This document shows positions 7,799 to 16,004 of a DNA stretch of 64,000 bases, in pieces (position 1 is the first letter of the stretch; each line of letters starts with the position of its first letter). The DNA is from Aldehydirespirator sp965248735. GTDB taxonomy: Bacteria > Actinomycetota > Acidimicrobiia > Acidimicrobiales > Aldehydirespiratoraceae. A program made the translations under genes and the position numbers. The stretch covers positions 2,480,001-2,544,000 of the forward strand of contig OZ252146.1 in assembly GCA_965248735.1 (NCBI GenBank), read 5' to 3'. The notes below the pieces were generated by a model. It searched no databases. It was given only the letters and a program-made list of their open reading frames with translations, and had not been told where the DNA came from.

Positions 7799-8914
7799 AT
7801 GAGTGACAACGACGGCAACAGCGAGAGCGGCGGGGGCAGTCCGCGGCGTCAGCACTACGTGTCGGCGATGCTTCTGAAGCAGTGGGGCGACCGAGTGGAG
7901 GGCCGCGGCACGGTGATCGGCTGCTTCGACATGTTCACGCGGCAGACCTCGACGGGCACGGCGGGCGCTGAGTGTGTCTTCGAGGACGTGCTCGGTGCCC
8001 GTGACGGCGGGCAGGCCTTCCTCGCGGCGATCAGGGAGTCCGAAGACGAGTGGCGGAGTGTCGAGGATGCCGCCGCCGTCAGGCTCGACCAAGTCAGGAC
8101 GAGGATGGACACCGGCGGCGGGTTCACCCCCGACGTCAAGAACATCCTCAAACAGCAGCAGACCCTGGACGTTCTTACACGGTTGGCGGTGCTGCATCAC
8201 GCCAGGAACCTGCGAGCGATCCTCGAGTGCTGGAAAGAGGCCGGAGCAAGCGGCGCCTCGGCGGACGAGCGGGCGGAGGATCTGCGGGCCAGCATCGCTG
8301 CGCGCAAAGCAGACGCCGCGGAGCGTTACCGCGGCGCGGTGCTGTTCTGCACACCAGAGAGTGGCAACGAGTTCGTGCTCGGCTCGGTTCCGGTGTCTGA
8401 GGACGAGGTTTACGGCCCCAGCGACGCCCCCGCCGAGTTCATGATGCCGCTCACACCGTTACTCATGATGCCCGCAGCGAGAAGCAGCCTCGACATGGCG
8501 GAAGACGTGCAGTTCATCGTCAACGATGAACGCATCGTCCGCATTTGCCACCACGACCAGTCAGCACGAACGTTCGGATCGCCGTTGGTGTACTGCCGGC
8601 CGTCCTATTTCGCCGAGGCCGAGGCGTCAGTCGCGGAGTTCACCTCCGGCGGATCCTGGCACTGGAAGGGCCTCGAACAGCGCTTTCGGCACCACCCCTG
8701 CCGGGTCTCCCGCCGACAGCAGACCCACATCGGCAGAGTCCTTCAAGAGCAGCAGCGCCGCCAGGCCGACTGCGAACGGAACGCCGCCCCGGGATCGCCG
8801 ACCTTCCCCGAGGAGCACCAGCAGTGGTGCCGCGAGAAGGCCAACGAACTAGAGCGCATCCTCACCAGGGCGGGCGTCCCACCAGCGGAACCGATGCCGC
8901 CGCTGACCTACTGA
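7799..8914 (+). CDS. DUF4238 family protein
   Basis: The 371-residue protein carries the DUF4238 hallmark near its start, RRQHYVSAMLLKQWGD (about 20-35, family pattern QHYVPxxxLxxF). A helical body with an FTPDVKNILKQQQ-type segment follows, then a later all-Asp/Arg patch. DUF4238 proteins are scattered through accessory regions of many bacteria and have no established role. Here the gene stands alone in the island between small orphan genes and a PD-(D/E)XK-like gene facing it. GC content is close to the genome average, unlike the four-gene operon, so it may have arrived separately. Confidence 0.75.
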   Translation: MSDNDGNSESGGGSPRRQHYVSAMLLKQWGDRVEGRGTVIGCFDMFTRQTSTGTAGAECVFEDVLGARDGGQAFLAAIRESEDEWRSVEDAAAVRLDQVRTRMDTGGGFTPDVKNILKQQQTLDVLTRLAVLHHARNLRAILECWKEAGASGASADERAEDLRASIAARKADAAERYRGAVLFCTPESGNEFVLGSVPVSEDEVYGPSDAPAEFMMPLTPLLMMPAARSSLDMAEDVQFIVNDERIVRICHHDQSARTFGSPLVYCRPSYFAEAEASVAEFTSGGSWHWKGLEQRFRHHPCRVSRRQQTHIGRVLQEQQRRQADCERNAAPGSPTFPEEHQQWCREKANELERILTRAGVPPAEPMPPLTY

Positions 8915-9008
8915 CCCACCGCGCCACAGGCACTCATGTCCGAAGATCCCAACCAACGCCGCATGACCAACAGGACCCTGGTGGCATCGGGGACCGGCCT
9001 GACCGCGT

Positions 9009-9953
9009 TCAGTCGCCCTCCGGGTCGGCACCTGCGTCGTCGACGGCGGGTCGGCCGGGGAACCTGGACGGCCACCGTTCGCGGTACTCGTCCCGGGCGC
9101 CCCTGAACAGGTCGGCCAGCAACCGGACCGCGGCGGGGTCGTCAAGGGACCCGTCCACCAACCGGATCCGGTACTGGCCGTAGCTCTCGTCGTAGGGCAT
9201 CTGGTCGAGTCCGGCGGCGGCGATCCCTTGGTCGGTGATGTCGGCGTGGGGCATCTTGATTTGCACGACCAGCGATTGCCGCAACGGCCTGAACGACGCG
9301 AAGTTGGTGGCTCGGCCAGCGGTCGCGAGACCGATGTAGTAGATGTTGTATTTCGGTGCGATAGCGGGGTCGATGTCGCGCAGTATCTCCACTAGCCGGT
9401 CAAGCATCGCCATCATTTCGGGACTGCTGCTCTCGGCCCAGTCGCTTCGGGTCGTCGGGGCGGCTTCGTCGTCGTCATCATCGTCGGGGACCGCGGCGGC
9501 GGCGGCATCCAACACCGGCGTGAACGTCACGGTGTGATCGCCGTCGCCAAGATCGAACGCGGCGGCCTGGACGGCGATGATGGGCACCGACCCGCTGAAC
9601 AGACTGATCACGTTGTGAAAGCGGTTGGTGATGTCCTCCGCGACCAGCACCGCTACGTGCTCGAAGTGCGGATACCGGCGACGTTCGAGATCCCAATACT
9701 CCAACGCCCGGATGATGTGAGTCTCATCGGTCGGTCCTAGTTGGCACTCAACCTCATACCGAATGCGGGCCTCGTCGTCCACCAACAACAGGTCCAACCG
9801 GCCACCGCTGCGCACCCGCTTCTCACGAGCCAGCACCCGCAGGTCGCCTAGGCCCAGCAACCCCGGATCGGCCTCCAAGCGGTCCTGCAACCATCGTTCA
9901 TCGAGGGTCGGATGTTCGCGCAGCGGGATCCGTTCAACCTTGCGATACGGCAT
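9009..9953 (-). CDS. PD-(D/E)XK nuclease-like protein
   Basis: The product (314 residues from ATG 9953; a TTG at 9962 would add three) has an N-terminal module with GGRLDLLLVDDEARIRYEVE (about 50-69) followed by CQLG. An Asp on one strand and Glu-x-Glu-x-Gln on the next is the layout of PD-(D/E)XK nucleases of the NucS/DUF91 kind, where Gln can replace Lys. A linker of seven Asp/Glu residues near 155 separates this from a C-terminal alpha/beta domain (SLVVQIKMPHADI). It converges on the DUF4238 gene. It may act in DNA restriction, but that is inference, and no partner gene adjoins it. Confidence 0.55.
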   Translation of the reverse strand: MPYRKVERIPLREHPTLDERWLQDRLEADPGLLGLGDLRVLAREKRVRSGGRLDLLLVDDEARIRYEVECQLGPTDETHIIRALEYWDLERRRYPHFEHVAVLVAEDITNRFHNVISLFSGSVPIIAVQAAAFDLGDGDHTVTFTPVLDAAAAAVPDDDDDDEAAPTTRSDWAESSSPEMMAMLDRLVEILRDIDPAIAPKYNIYYIGLATAGRATNFASFRPLRQSLVVQIKMPHADITDQGIAAAGLDQMPYDESYGQYRIRLVDGSLDDPAAVRLLADLFRGARDEYRERWPSRFPGRPAVDDAGADPEGD

Positions 9954-10251
9954 GGCCAGCAACGTACTGCAACTCGAACGGCTTGGGCTACCCCGAATCC
10001 CAGCGCGAGACTCGCCCGCCGTGGCCCGTCCACGCCTGGCTAATCGGCCTCGCCATCAGCGGGTAGACCTTGGTTGTCAGCCTCTGTGAGCCTCACCTCA
10101 GGCGCTCAATGCCTTGTTTCAAGCTTGGTGTGCCCTGCGTTTCGCGTAGTCGGCTTGTTTGATCTCAGGCGGTGATGGCGTGACGGGGTTCCCGGCGTTG
10201 ATGGCGTAGCGCGGCTTCGGCGCTAGTAGCGGGACTGCAGCGAGCGCATTC
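9954..10251 (-). other. Intergenic stretch with traces of a decayed reading frame
   Basis: No intact gene is visible in these 298 bases. On the reverse strand one frame stays open from the helicase-tail region down to about 10123 and reads plausibly like protein (for example KPRYAINAGNPVTPSPPEIK). It has no start of its own, so it may be decayed coding sequence. No repeats or strong hairpins were seen. Confidence 0.35.
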
Positions 10252-10707
10252 CTAGCGTCGAGTGGCTGTTCGTTTACGTGAAGGATGGCGTCGCGTGTTT
10301 CTCGTGTAGGTGCATTCGAGTTTCGAGAAGTACTCGGTGCATCCTTCGAACGTGCCGGTTCTGTCGGAGCGTCGAGGCACGATCACCCCGAGGCCGCATG
10401 AGGGGCAGATGTCAGGTGACTTCTCGCAGCCGGGATTGGTGCATGCGGCCACGAACCTTGTCTTGACCACGACGTAGCCGTCTGGGCAGTTGCTGCAGCG
10501 TGGCGCTAGGTGGGTGCAGTGTGGATGGTTGGTACAGCGCTGCGTCTTGTGGCTCTCTGAGCGCACCAGGCGTCCATTGGAACAGCGCGGGCACGGCAAA
10601 TTCGGCGCGAGTTCGCCGATTTGTCGCAGGCTGTGGGACTGCGCGAGCAGCTGAAGCACGAACGCCGATGGGAACTTCGGGTGGGTAATGAGGTATGTCC
10701 CGGGCAT
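10252..10707 (-). pseudogene. C-terminal fragment of a UvrD/helicase-IV-type helicase with zinc ribbons
   Basis: The 151-codon frame begins TYLITHPKFPSAFVLQLL, which is the stretch that normally follows the last helicase motif in UvrD/helicase-IV proteins. Two topoisomerase-type zinc ribbons follow: CPRC (about 38) with CTNHPHC, and CEKSPDICPSCGLGVIVPRR with FEGCTEYFSKLECTYTR. Nothing resembling the ATPase domains lies upstream on this strand; sequence beyond 10707 changes character and a different frame is open. This is the tail of a much longer gene, cut off by an island rearrangement. It abuts the tmRNA gene, the presumed island border. Confidence 0.7.
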
Positions 10708-10968
10708 CGCGCGGTCGCAATGGTTGAATCTCGGCTATGGCGACCGCTGGCTGATCGCCATTCTTGATCGCCCGATTGGCCCGCTCCACGGCCCCGGCCG
10801 AATCGGCACGATGAACGGGAAGCACGCCTTGGGGAACGGGCCAAGCGTCGGTGCTGTCATTGACCTCCAGGGCTGCGGTGACCCTTGCGATAGTGACACT
10901 GTAAACAACATTGCAGTTGTTTGAGCCCGCAATTTTTGCCCTGTGACCTGCTGTTATATAGTTTTGAG

Positions 10969-11364
10969 TGGTGGAGCTGGGGAGAATCGAACTCCCGTCC
11001 GTCAGGCGGACACCGGGCTTGCTACGACCATTCCCGAGTCTGCGGCTTGCGGCCGCCGCTACGCCGGGTCGTGTGGATCCGAGGATCCGGCCGCCGGATC
11101 TTTCTCCGGTGCCAGCGGTCTTTGCCGGCTGTCAGCGGGTCTCTCCCTGCCGTCCACCACTGCTTCTGGTGCCAGGCTGCAGCGGTCTGGCCCCGCGTGC
11201 CATTGCTGGTCGCGATGATTCTCGTCGCTAGATCAGTTCAGATCAGGCGGCGAGAACGAGAGCGTCGTCTTCGGCGTCTCTTTGGGTGCCCCGTTTAGGG
11301 AGTCTGAGCAACTCCGGTCGCACTCCGCGGCCTCCTGGTCCCAACGTCGAAACCGGTCAGCCCC
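10969..11364 (-). ncRNA. ssrA: tmRNA
   Basis: Reading the reverse strand, the 5' end GGGGCTGACCGGTTTCGACG is the classic tmRNA start. The 3' end GGGAGTTCGATTCTCCC with CAGCTCCACCA forms the T-arm and encoded CCA. GGGGCUG pairs with CAGCUCC to make the acceptor stem (one G-U). Near 11255-11295 a short frame encodes the degradation tag ending QRDAEDDALVLAA before TGA. tmRNA frees stalled ribosomes together with SmpB, whose gene lies 680 bases upstream on the same strand. Length is about 396 nt. The 3' end is a favoured integration site and the accessory region begins right there. Confidence 0.96.
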
Positions 11365-11390
11365 CTTGTGCAGTCTGTTTTCAAGCTGCT

Positions 11391-11406
11391 GCCCCCCGAA
11401 GGGGCC
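11391..11406 (-). terminator. GC hairpin with UUCG loop after the PQ-loop gene
   Basis: The reverse strand reads GGCCCCTTCGGGGGGC, a C4-UUCG-G4 hairpin 26 bases beyond the end of the PQ-loop transporter gene and just before the tmRNA start. It could end the smpB transcript. No U-tract follows, so it is a modest call. Confidence 0.4.
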
Positions 11407-11432
11407 TCCAATGATACTCGGGCCGCCGACAC

Positions 11433-12047
11433 TCAGACCGCCGGTCCGAGCGCAGCCCGGACGCGGTGGCGGGTGATCCACAGCCGCAGCAGCACCAGAG
11501 CCGCCAGGAGGGTCGCGGTCGACCCGTACACGATGATCGGCCCCGAGAACACCAGCACGCCGTAGAAGCCCCACTTCAGGCCCTCCAGCACGGTCAGCCA
11601 CCAAGTCACGGGGGACACCCCGACCGGGACGTGCGAGCGCCACGCCGCGAGCACCGAGGGTCCAAGATATAGCCCGTTGGACAGGCCCAGCACCGTGCCC
11701 AGTACCGTCCAACCCGCCCCCATCTGGATCCCCACGCTCGCCACTGCGACCGCTGCGCTCATCAACAGGCCGGCGCGCACATCGGCACCGTTGCGGTACA
11801 GCAGGTACAGCGCCACCGCGAAGCTGATGACGGCTGCGACAATCGACGGAATCGTGACCCAGAACTTCTGCTCCACGACGAAAGCGAGCCAGCCCAGGTT
11901 GATGGTCATGCCCACTGCGGCCCAGGCGGGCGACACGCCCTCGGTGCGTCCCGTGCGCAGCAGCCTCACGATCTGGGGCACGATCTGCACGAAGGTCACC
12001 GCGGTGGCGACAATGCCGACCCAAATGGCGAGCTCGTCGCGGCTCAT
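11433..12047 (-). CDS. PQ-loop / SemiSWEET-type membrane transporter
   Basis: The 204-residue protein is almost all membrane helices (about seven). It holds two PQ-loop-like repeats: VQIVPQIVRLLRTGRTEGVS (about 20-39) and GPSVLAAWRSHVPVGVSP (about 128-145). This double layout is the SWEET arrangement, whereas bacterial SemiSWEETs usually have one repeat. SWEET/PQ-loop proteins move sugars or amino acids by facilitated diffusion; the substrate here is unknown. Its ATG overlaps the smpB stop as ATGA, so it is co-translated with smpB, an odd pairing. Confidence 0.7.
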   Translation of the reverse strand: MSRDELAIWVGIVATAVTFVQIVPQIVRLLRTGRTEGVSPAWAAVGMTINLGWLAFVVEQKFWVTIPSIVAAVISFAVALYLLYRNGADVRAGLLMSAAVAVASVGIQMGAGWTVLGTVLGLSNGLYLGPSVLAAWRSHVPVGVSPVTWWLTVLEGLKWGFYGVLVFSGPIIVYGSTATLLAALVLLRLWITRHRVRAALGPAV

Positions 12048-12556
12048 CGCTGTCTCCCGGAGCGGCGCCGGCGGGCTGCGGCCATTGAGCGGGCCGCCTC
12101 GGCATCGGCGTCTCGGCTAGCGATCTCGCGGCGGCGGTCGGCCCGAGTGCGGCCCCGGGCCAGGGCCAGGGCCAGCTTGGCCCGCCCCTCGTTGAAATAG
12201 AGGGCCATGGGCACCAGCGCCAGCCGCTCCTGGTCGACGCGGGACTTCAGCCGCAGGATCTCGCGGCGGTGCGCCAGCAGCTTGCGGACCCGGTCCGGGT
12301 CGGAGCGGAACGACTCCGAGGCGTGCGAGTAGGGCGAGATGTGCAGGTTGTGCAGCCACAGCTCGTCCCGGTCGACGCGGGCCCAGCTCTCGGCCAGCTG
12401 CACCTTGCCCTCCCGCAGGGACTTGACCTCGCTGCCCTCAAGAACCAGGCCGACCTCCAGGGTCTCGAGGATGTCGTAGGCTCGCCGGGCGCGCCGATTG
12501 GTGGCCACCACCGTCGCCCCATCGGGCACGTCTCGAGGCTTCTGCGACTTGGCCAT
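12044..12556 (-). CDS. smpB: SsrA-binding protein SmpB
   Basis: The 170-residue protein starts MAKSQKPRDVPDGATVVATN and contains the conserved SmpB core: GLVLEGSEVKSLREGKVQL (about 37-55), ELWLHNLHISPYSHAS (about 63-78) and RKLLAHRREI (about 89-98). The basic C-terminal tail that enters the mRNA channel is present (ARRRRSGRQR). SmpB binds tmRNA and delivers it to stalled ribosomes; ssrA follows after one gene. I chose ATG 12556 because the frame upstream of it lacks family sequence. It is followed by a PQ-loop gene with a 4-base overlap. Confidence 0.97.
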   Translation of the reverse strand: MAKSQKPRDVPDGATVVATNRRARRAYDILETLEVGLVLEGSEVKSLREGKVQLAESWARVDRDELWLHNLHISPYSHASESFRSDPDRVRKLLAHRREILRLKSRVDQERLALVPMALYFNEGRAKLALALARGRTRADRRREIASRDADAEAARSMAAARRRRSGRQR

Positions 12557-12662
12557 CGCCGCCACGGTACCGCTGGCCGTGTGATGGCGGGCGGGGCTGC
12601 GGGATGCGGCCTGGCCCCCATACGGCAGGGGCGAACCGGCCCGCCGGTAGGGTTCTCCGGCG

Positions 12663-13085
12663 ATGCTGGAGATGTCCGCGGGCATGCAAGCCGCCATGGT
12701 TGCCCACGCAATCGCCGGGCTTCCCCACGAGGCCTGCGGCCTGTTCGCCGGGCTGCCCGGCTCGAACCGGATCGAGCGGTTCTTCCCGATGCGCAACGCC
12801 GCTGAGTCCCGCGAGATCTACGTCCTCGACGGGCTCGAGATGATGGACGTTGAGCGCACCGCCGACGATGCCGGCCTGACCGTCATGGGCGTCATGCACT
12901 CCCACACCCACACCACCAACTACCCGTCTCCCACCGACATCGCCGACGCGGCCCGCTTCGATCCCTTCGGGTCGTGGCGCTTCGTGATCGTGTCGCTGCG
13001 CCATCCGGAACCGTCACTGCGGTCGTTCCGCATCCTCGACGGCGATGTCACCGAGGAGCCCGTCGTGATCGACGGTTCCGCCTAG
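12663..13085 (+). CDS. mec: JAMM metalloprotease, Mec-like CysO-cysteine peptidase
   Basis: The 140-residue protein has the complete JAMM zinc site: Glu23 in LPHEACGLFAG, and HSHTHTTNYPSPTD (79-92) giving His79, His81, Ser89 and Asp92. In Mycobacterium the orthologous Mec cuts cysteine off the C-terminus of the sulfur-carrier protein CysO, finishing the CysM route. The mycobacterial order mec-cysO-cysM-...-Rv1339-rph-rdgB is nearly kept here, but cysO is absent and two unrelated genes separate mec from cysM. A later ATG (12684) is an alternative start. The stop codon lies in a small tandem repeat. Confidence 0.85.
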   Translation: MLEMSAGMQAAMVAHAIAGLPHEACGLFAGLPGSNRIERFFPMRNAAESREIYVLDGLEMMDVERTADDAGLTVMGVMHSHTHTTNYPSPTDIADAARFDPFGSWRFVIVSLRHPEPSLRSFRILDGDVTEEPVVIDGSA

Positions 13086-13117
13086 CCGCTCACGCCTAGC
13101 CGCTCACGCCTAGCCGC
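13079..13117. repeat. 14-bp tandem repeat covering two convergent stop codons
   Basis: CGCCTAGCCGCTCA occurs at 13079-13092 and 13093-13106, with an 11-base partial third copy to 13117. The first copy contains the TAG stop of mec (13083-13085). The last contains the TAG stop (reverse strand, 13110-13112) of the converging MaoC-hydrolase gene. Confidence 0.9.
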
Positions 13118-14462
13118 CGAGCAGTTCGCGCGTCACCGCGGCCGCCACCACGCCGGGCGCCTCCAGCGGGCCGAAGTGCCCCAGATTCTCGAAGCTGAGG
13201 AAGCGCCCCTGAGGCAGTACCTCGGCGATCGAGGGCGCGAAGCCCCCGGGGTTGGGCACGCCGCCGACCGTTCCGGCCCCCACCGTCGCAGGGACGCTGA
13301 TTCCGGCCGCGTCCTCCAGCGCCAGCCCGCCGCTGGCCTCGAAGGTGCGGGCCTCGGTCTCGGCCGAGCAGGCGAGGCGCACCCGACCGTCGGGCAGGTC
13401 CACGAAGGCGCCCTCGACGTACGCGGCCAGCGCGTCGGCCCGCATCACCCCCAGCGGAGACCGGCTCGAGTAGCGGGCCAGGGCCTCGGAGCGCGAGTTG
13501 AAGACCTCGCGGCGGTTGCGGGCCCCCGCGGCCAGCGGGTTGGCTCCCGGCTGGTCGAAGAAGCCCCCCGGCAGCACGATCGGCTCGTACAGGAACAGCC
13601 CTGTGAACGTCCCCGGCCCGCAGTGCTCGGCCAGCAGCAGAGCGGCCCCGCCCATCGAGTGGCCGAATCCGTACAGCTGCGGGGTGCCGATCGCCGCCGC
13701 GCACGCGGCCACATCCGCGCCCATGCCGTTCCACGCGTAGTCGTCGCCCGGCGCTGGTCCCGAGGAGCCGTGCCCCCGGAAGTCCAGAGACCAGACTCTG
13801 AAGTTGTCCTCGAGGCATTGCGCCAGCGGCCGGTACGCCAGCCCATGGAACCCTGTGGCGTGACAAACCAGTAGGTCAGGGCCGGATCCTCCCATCATCC
13901 TCAAGTTCAGCTTCACACCGTCGTCGGATCGGACCTCGACGGCATCCTTCGCCCGCGAGGAAGCGACTCCGGTGTCCTGGGCGGGCGCGTTCGCGGTGCC
14001 TTCACCTGCCGGATGGCGCCGGCCGAACAGGCTCGGTCCGTGGGCGGTGAACACGACGCGGCCGTGCTGGTTGGTCATCGTGCAGCCGATGAACACCGTC
14101 CCCCGGTCGGCGTGGCGTGCCGACGGCCGGGCGTCGAGGATCTCCACGGTCGCGCTCAGTGCGTCGCCGGGGCGCACCGGCTCCAACCAGCGCACCTCCT
14201 GCATTCCCGGTGAGCCGCGGCTGTCGGCACGGCTCAGCACGCTGTCGATCCATAGCCGCGCCCAGGCGGAACAGGTGTGCCAGCCGCTGGCGATGAGTCC
14301 CCCGAAGGGCGAGTCGAGCGCGGCCTGCGGGTCGATGTGGAAGTACTGGGGGTCGAAGTGCCGGCCGAAGTCGATGATCTCGGCCTCGGTCATCTCGTAG
14401 GTGCCGATTTCGATGACATCACCGGGGGTGAAGTCCTCGAAGAACAGCGTCGGCTCGGCCAT
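13110..14462 (-). CDS. MaoC-like hydratase fused to alpha/beta hydrolase
   Basis: The 450-residue protein has two enzyme domains. Residues 1-150 form a MaoC-type hot-dog domain (LFFEDFTPGDVIEIG, then FGRHFDPQYFHIDP carrying the Asp/His of the hydratase pair, and FGGLIASGWHT). Residues about 180-450 form an alpha/beta hydrolase with GFGHSMGG (nucleophilic Ser) and HGSSGP after SLDFRGHG, and a late ENLGHFGP His. MaoC domains hydrate enoyl-CoA or related thioesters; hydrolases of this type cleave esters. Together they may act on an acyl-CoA or lactone intermediate. I chose ATG 14462 because the frame upstream of it lacks domain sequence. An operator-like palindrome separates it from a divergent exporter. 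Confidence 0.82.
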   Translation of the reverse strand: MAEPTLFFEDFTPGDVIEIGTYEMTEAEIIDFGRHFDPQYFHIDPQAALDSPFGGLIASGWHTCSAWARLWIDSVLSRADSRGSPGMQEVRWLEPVRPGDALSATVEILDARPSARHADRGTVFIGCTMTNQHGRVVFTAHGPSLFGRRHPAGEGTANAPAQDTGVASSRAKDAVEVRSDDGVKLNLRMMGGSGPDLLVCHATGFHGLAYRPLAQCLEDNFRVWSLDFRGHGSSGPAPGDDYAWNGMGADVAACAAAIGTPQLYGFGHSMGGAALLLAEHCGPGTFTGLFLYEPIVLPGGFFDQPGANPLAAGARNRREVFNSRSEALARYSSRSPLGVMRADALAAYVEGAFVDLPDGRVRLACSAETEARTFEASGGLALEDAAGISVPATVGAGTVGGVPNPGGFAPSIAEVLPQGRFLSFENLGHFGPLEAPGVVAAAVTRELLGG

Positions 14463-14472
14463 CGGGGTATTT

Positions 14473-14496
14473 CTATCGGCGTACCTGCGCCGATAG
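14473..14496. promoter_or_regulatory. Perfect 9-6-9 inverted repeat in divergent promoter region
   Basis: CTATCGGCG-tacctg-CGCCGATAG lies between the MaoC-hydrolase start (14462, reverse) and the MFS start (14506, forward), a gap of only 43 bases. The perfect symmetry and central position suit the operator of a dimeric repressor controlling both genes. No regulator gene is adjacent. Confidence 0.55.
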
Positions 14497-14505
14497 CTTC
14501 GGACG

Positions 14506-15972
14506 GTGACGCGCGCCGGGGCCCCCAGTCTGCTCGGCCCCAAGTATCGGGCCGCATCTCTGGCCCTGATGTCCGCGGTGGCCATGGCCTCCTACAACAA
14601 CCTGTCGGTCACGGCCGCCCTCCCCGACATCGGCGACGACCTCGGCCGGGTGGCGCTGCTTCCCTGGGTGGTCACGGTGGAACTCGTGGCAGCCGCCATA
14701 GCGGTGCTCGCCATAGGGCCCTACATCGACGGAGCCGGAGCGCGGCGGGCGTTCCGGATCACGGTGGTGGCCTTCCTGGCAACCTCCGCGATGTGCGCGG
14801 CCGCGCCAACCATGGAGCTGCTAGTAGCGGCGCGGGTGCTGCAGGGATTGGGCAGCGGGGCGCTGATCGGCGCCGCGCTCACGAGTATCGGGCTCGTGTT
14901 CGAGCGCGACGTGCGGCCGTGGGCCTACGCGCTCATGTCCTCGGTATGGGGGATCATGGGAATCGGCGGTCCAGCGGTGGCCGCGGTCCTGGTGAGCACG
15001 CTGGGCTGGCGGGCCGTGTTCGCGGCGAACCTCCCGGTCGCCGCGATAGCGGCCGCGGTGGGTTGGAGCCGGCTGCCGGCCGAGGCCCGAGCGGCCGCGC
15101 AGCCAGCAGATCGGCGGGGCCTGCTGGTGCTGAGCGCCCTCACCGTCGTGCTGCTGGTCGCGACCTCGTATCCGGAGTGGTTCAGCATCGTGCTGGTGGC
15201 CGTCGGCGTGCTGCTGGCCGCGATCTACGTCGGCCACGAGCGCCGCTGCCGCTGGCCGGTCGTGCGGCTCTCGCACGTCACCGCGAGCCGATGGCGCAAC
15301 ATCCACATCGTCGCGGCCCTGGCGGTGTCGGGCGGCACCGGCGCGAGCGTCTACCTGCCGCTTTACCTGAAGGCGGCCCGCGGCTCCTCGGTGGCGTTCG
15401 CGGCATTCGCGGTGGTCTGGCCCACGCTGGGGTGGTCGATCGCGGCCTGGGTCTCGGGCAAGCTCCAGCAGCATCTTCGGGCTCAAACGGTGACCCTGAT
15501 CGGCTCGGCGTTCCTCGCGGTCGGAGCGGTCAGCGCCACCGCGGCCGCCAGAGTCGAGGCGCCCGTAGCGGTGCTGCTGGCCGCGTTCGCGTGCGCGGGC
15601 TGGGGCATCGGCACGATCAGCACGTCGAGCCTCGCTTTGCTGCAGGGCCGTGCCGACATCCAAGAAATGGGCAGGGTGAGCTCTGCGCACCACTTCATTC
15701 GCTCACTCGGGTTCGCCTACGGCGCCGCCATCGCCGGCCTGGTGATGTTCTGGGTGGTTGACCGCCGCACCGGTGACGCCGAGCTGGTCCGCGGCCTGCT
15801 CAGCGAGACGGAGGCTGTCGTGGACAGCACGGTGGCCGACGCGCTGGCCTCGGCCTACACATGGTCGCTGGCCACGATGGCGGTGCTCTCGGTGATGACC
15901 GTGCCCGCGGCGCTAGCGCTGGCGAGGGAACGAGACCCGCAGCGGAGCGGCGACGTCAGCTTCGAGCAATGA
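14506..15972 (+). CDS. MFS transporter, DHA2/EmrB-like exporter
   Basis: The 488-residue protein is mostly membrane helices (about 12-14). It carries the MFS loop PYIDGAGARRAFRIT (a variant of motif A) and the antiporter motif C region WGIMGIGGPAVAAVLVSTLG, typical of drug:H+ antiporters. It should sit in the cytoplasmic membrane and export a small molecule. It is transcribed away from the MaoC-hydrolase gene with a shared operator-like palindrome between them, suggesting both respond to the same compound. GTG 14506 is the start; the substrate cannot be read from sequence. Confidence 0.82.
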   Translation: MTRAGAPSLLGPKYRAASLALMSAVAMASYNNLSVTAALPDIGDDLGRVALLPWVVTVELVAAAIAVLAIGPYIDGAGARRAFRITVVAFLATSAMCAAAPTMELLVAARVLQGLGSGALIGAALTSIGLVFERDVRPWAYALMSSVWGIMGIGGPAVAAVLVSTLGWRAVFAANLPVAAIAAAVGWSRLPAEARAAAQPADRRGLLVLSALTVVLLVATSYPEWFSIVLVAVGVLLAAIYVGHERRCRWPVVRLSHVTASRWRNIHIVAALAVSGGTGASVYLPLYLKAARGSSVAFAAFAVVWPTLGWSIAAWVSGKLQQHLRAQTVTLIGSAFLAVGAVSATAAARVEAPVAVLLAAFACAGWGIGTISTSSLALLQGRADIQEMGRVSSAHHFIRSLGFAYGAAIAGLVMFWVVDRRTGDAELVRGLLSETEAVVDSTVADALASAYTWSLATMAVLSVMTVPAALALARERDPQRSGDVSFEQ

Positions 15973-16004
15973 GACGGCCCGCCGCGTTGCGACTGCACGC
16001 TAGG

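Noticed and set aside
10735..10932. Short frames between the helicase tail and tmRNA
   Set aside because: No start with ribosome-binding site and no family resemblance; they probably represent rearranged DNA.
1..10968. Prophage
   Set aside because: No capsid, tail, terminase or lysis gene was seen; only small phage-like orphans.
11365..11400. Promoter of tmRNA from TTGAAA near 11380
   Set aside because: The hexamer is too close to the 5' end to be a -35 box for it; no matching -10 box lies upstream of the RNA.
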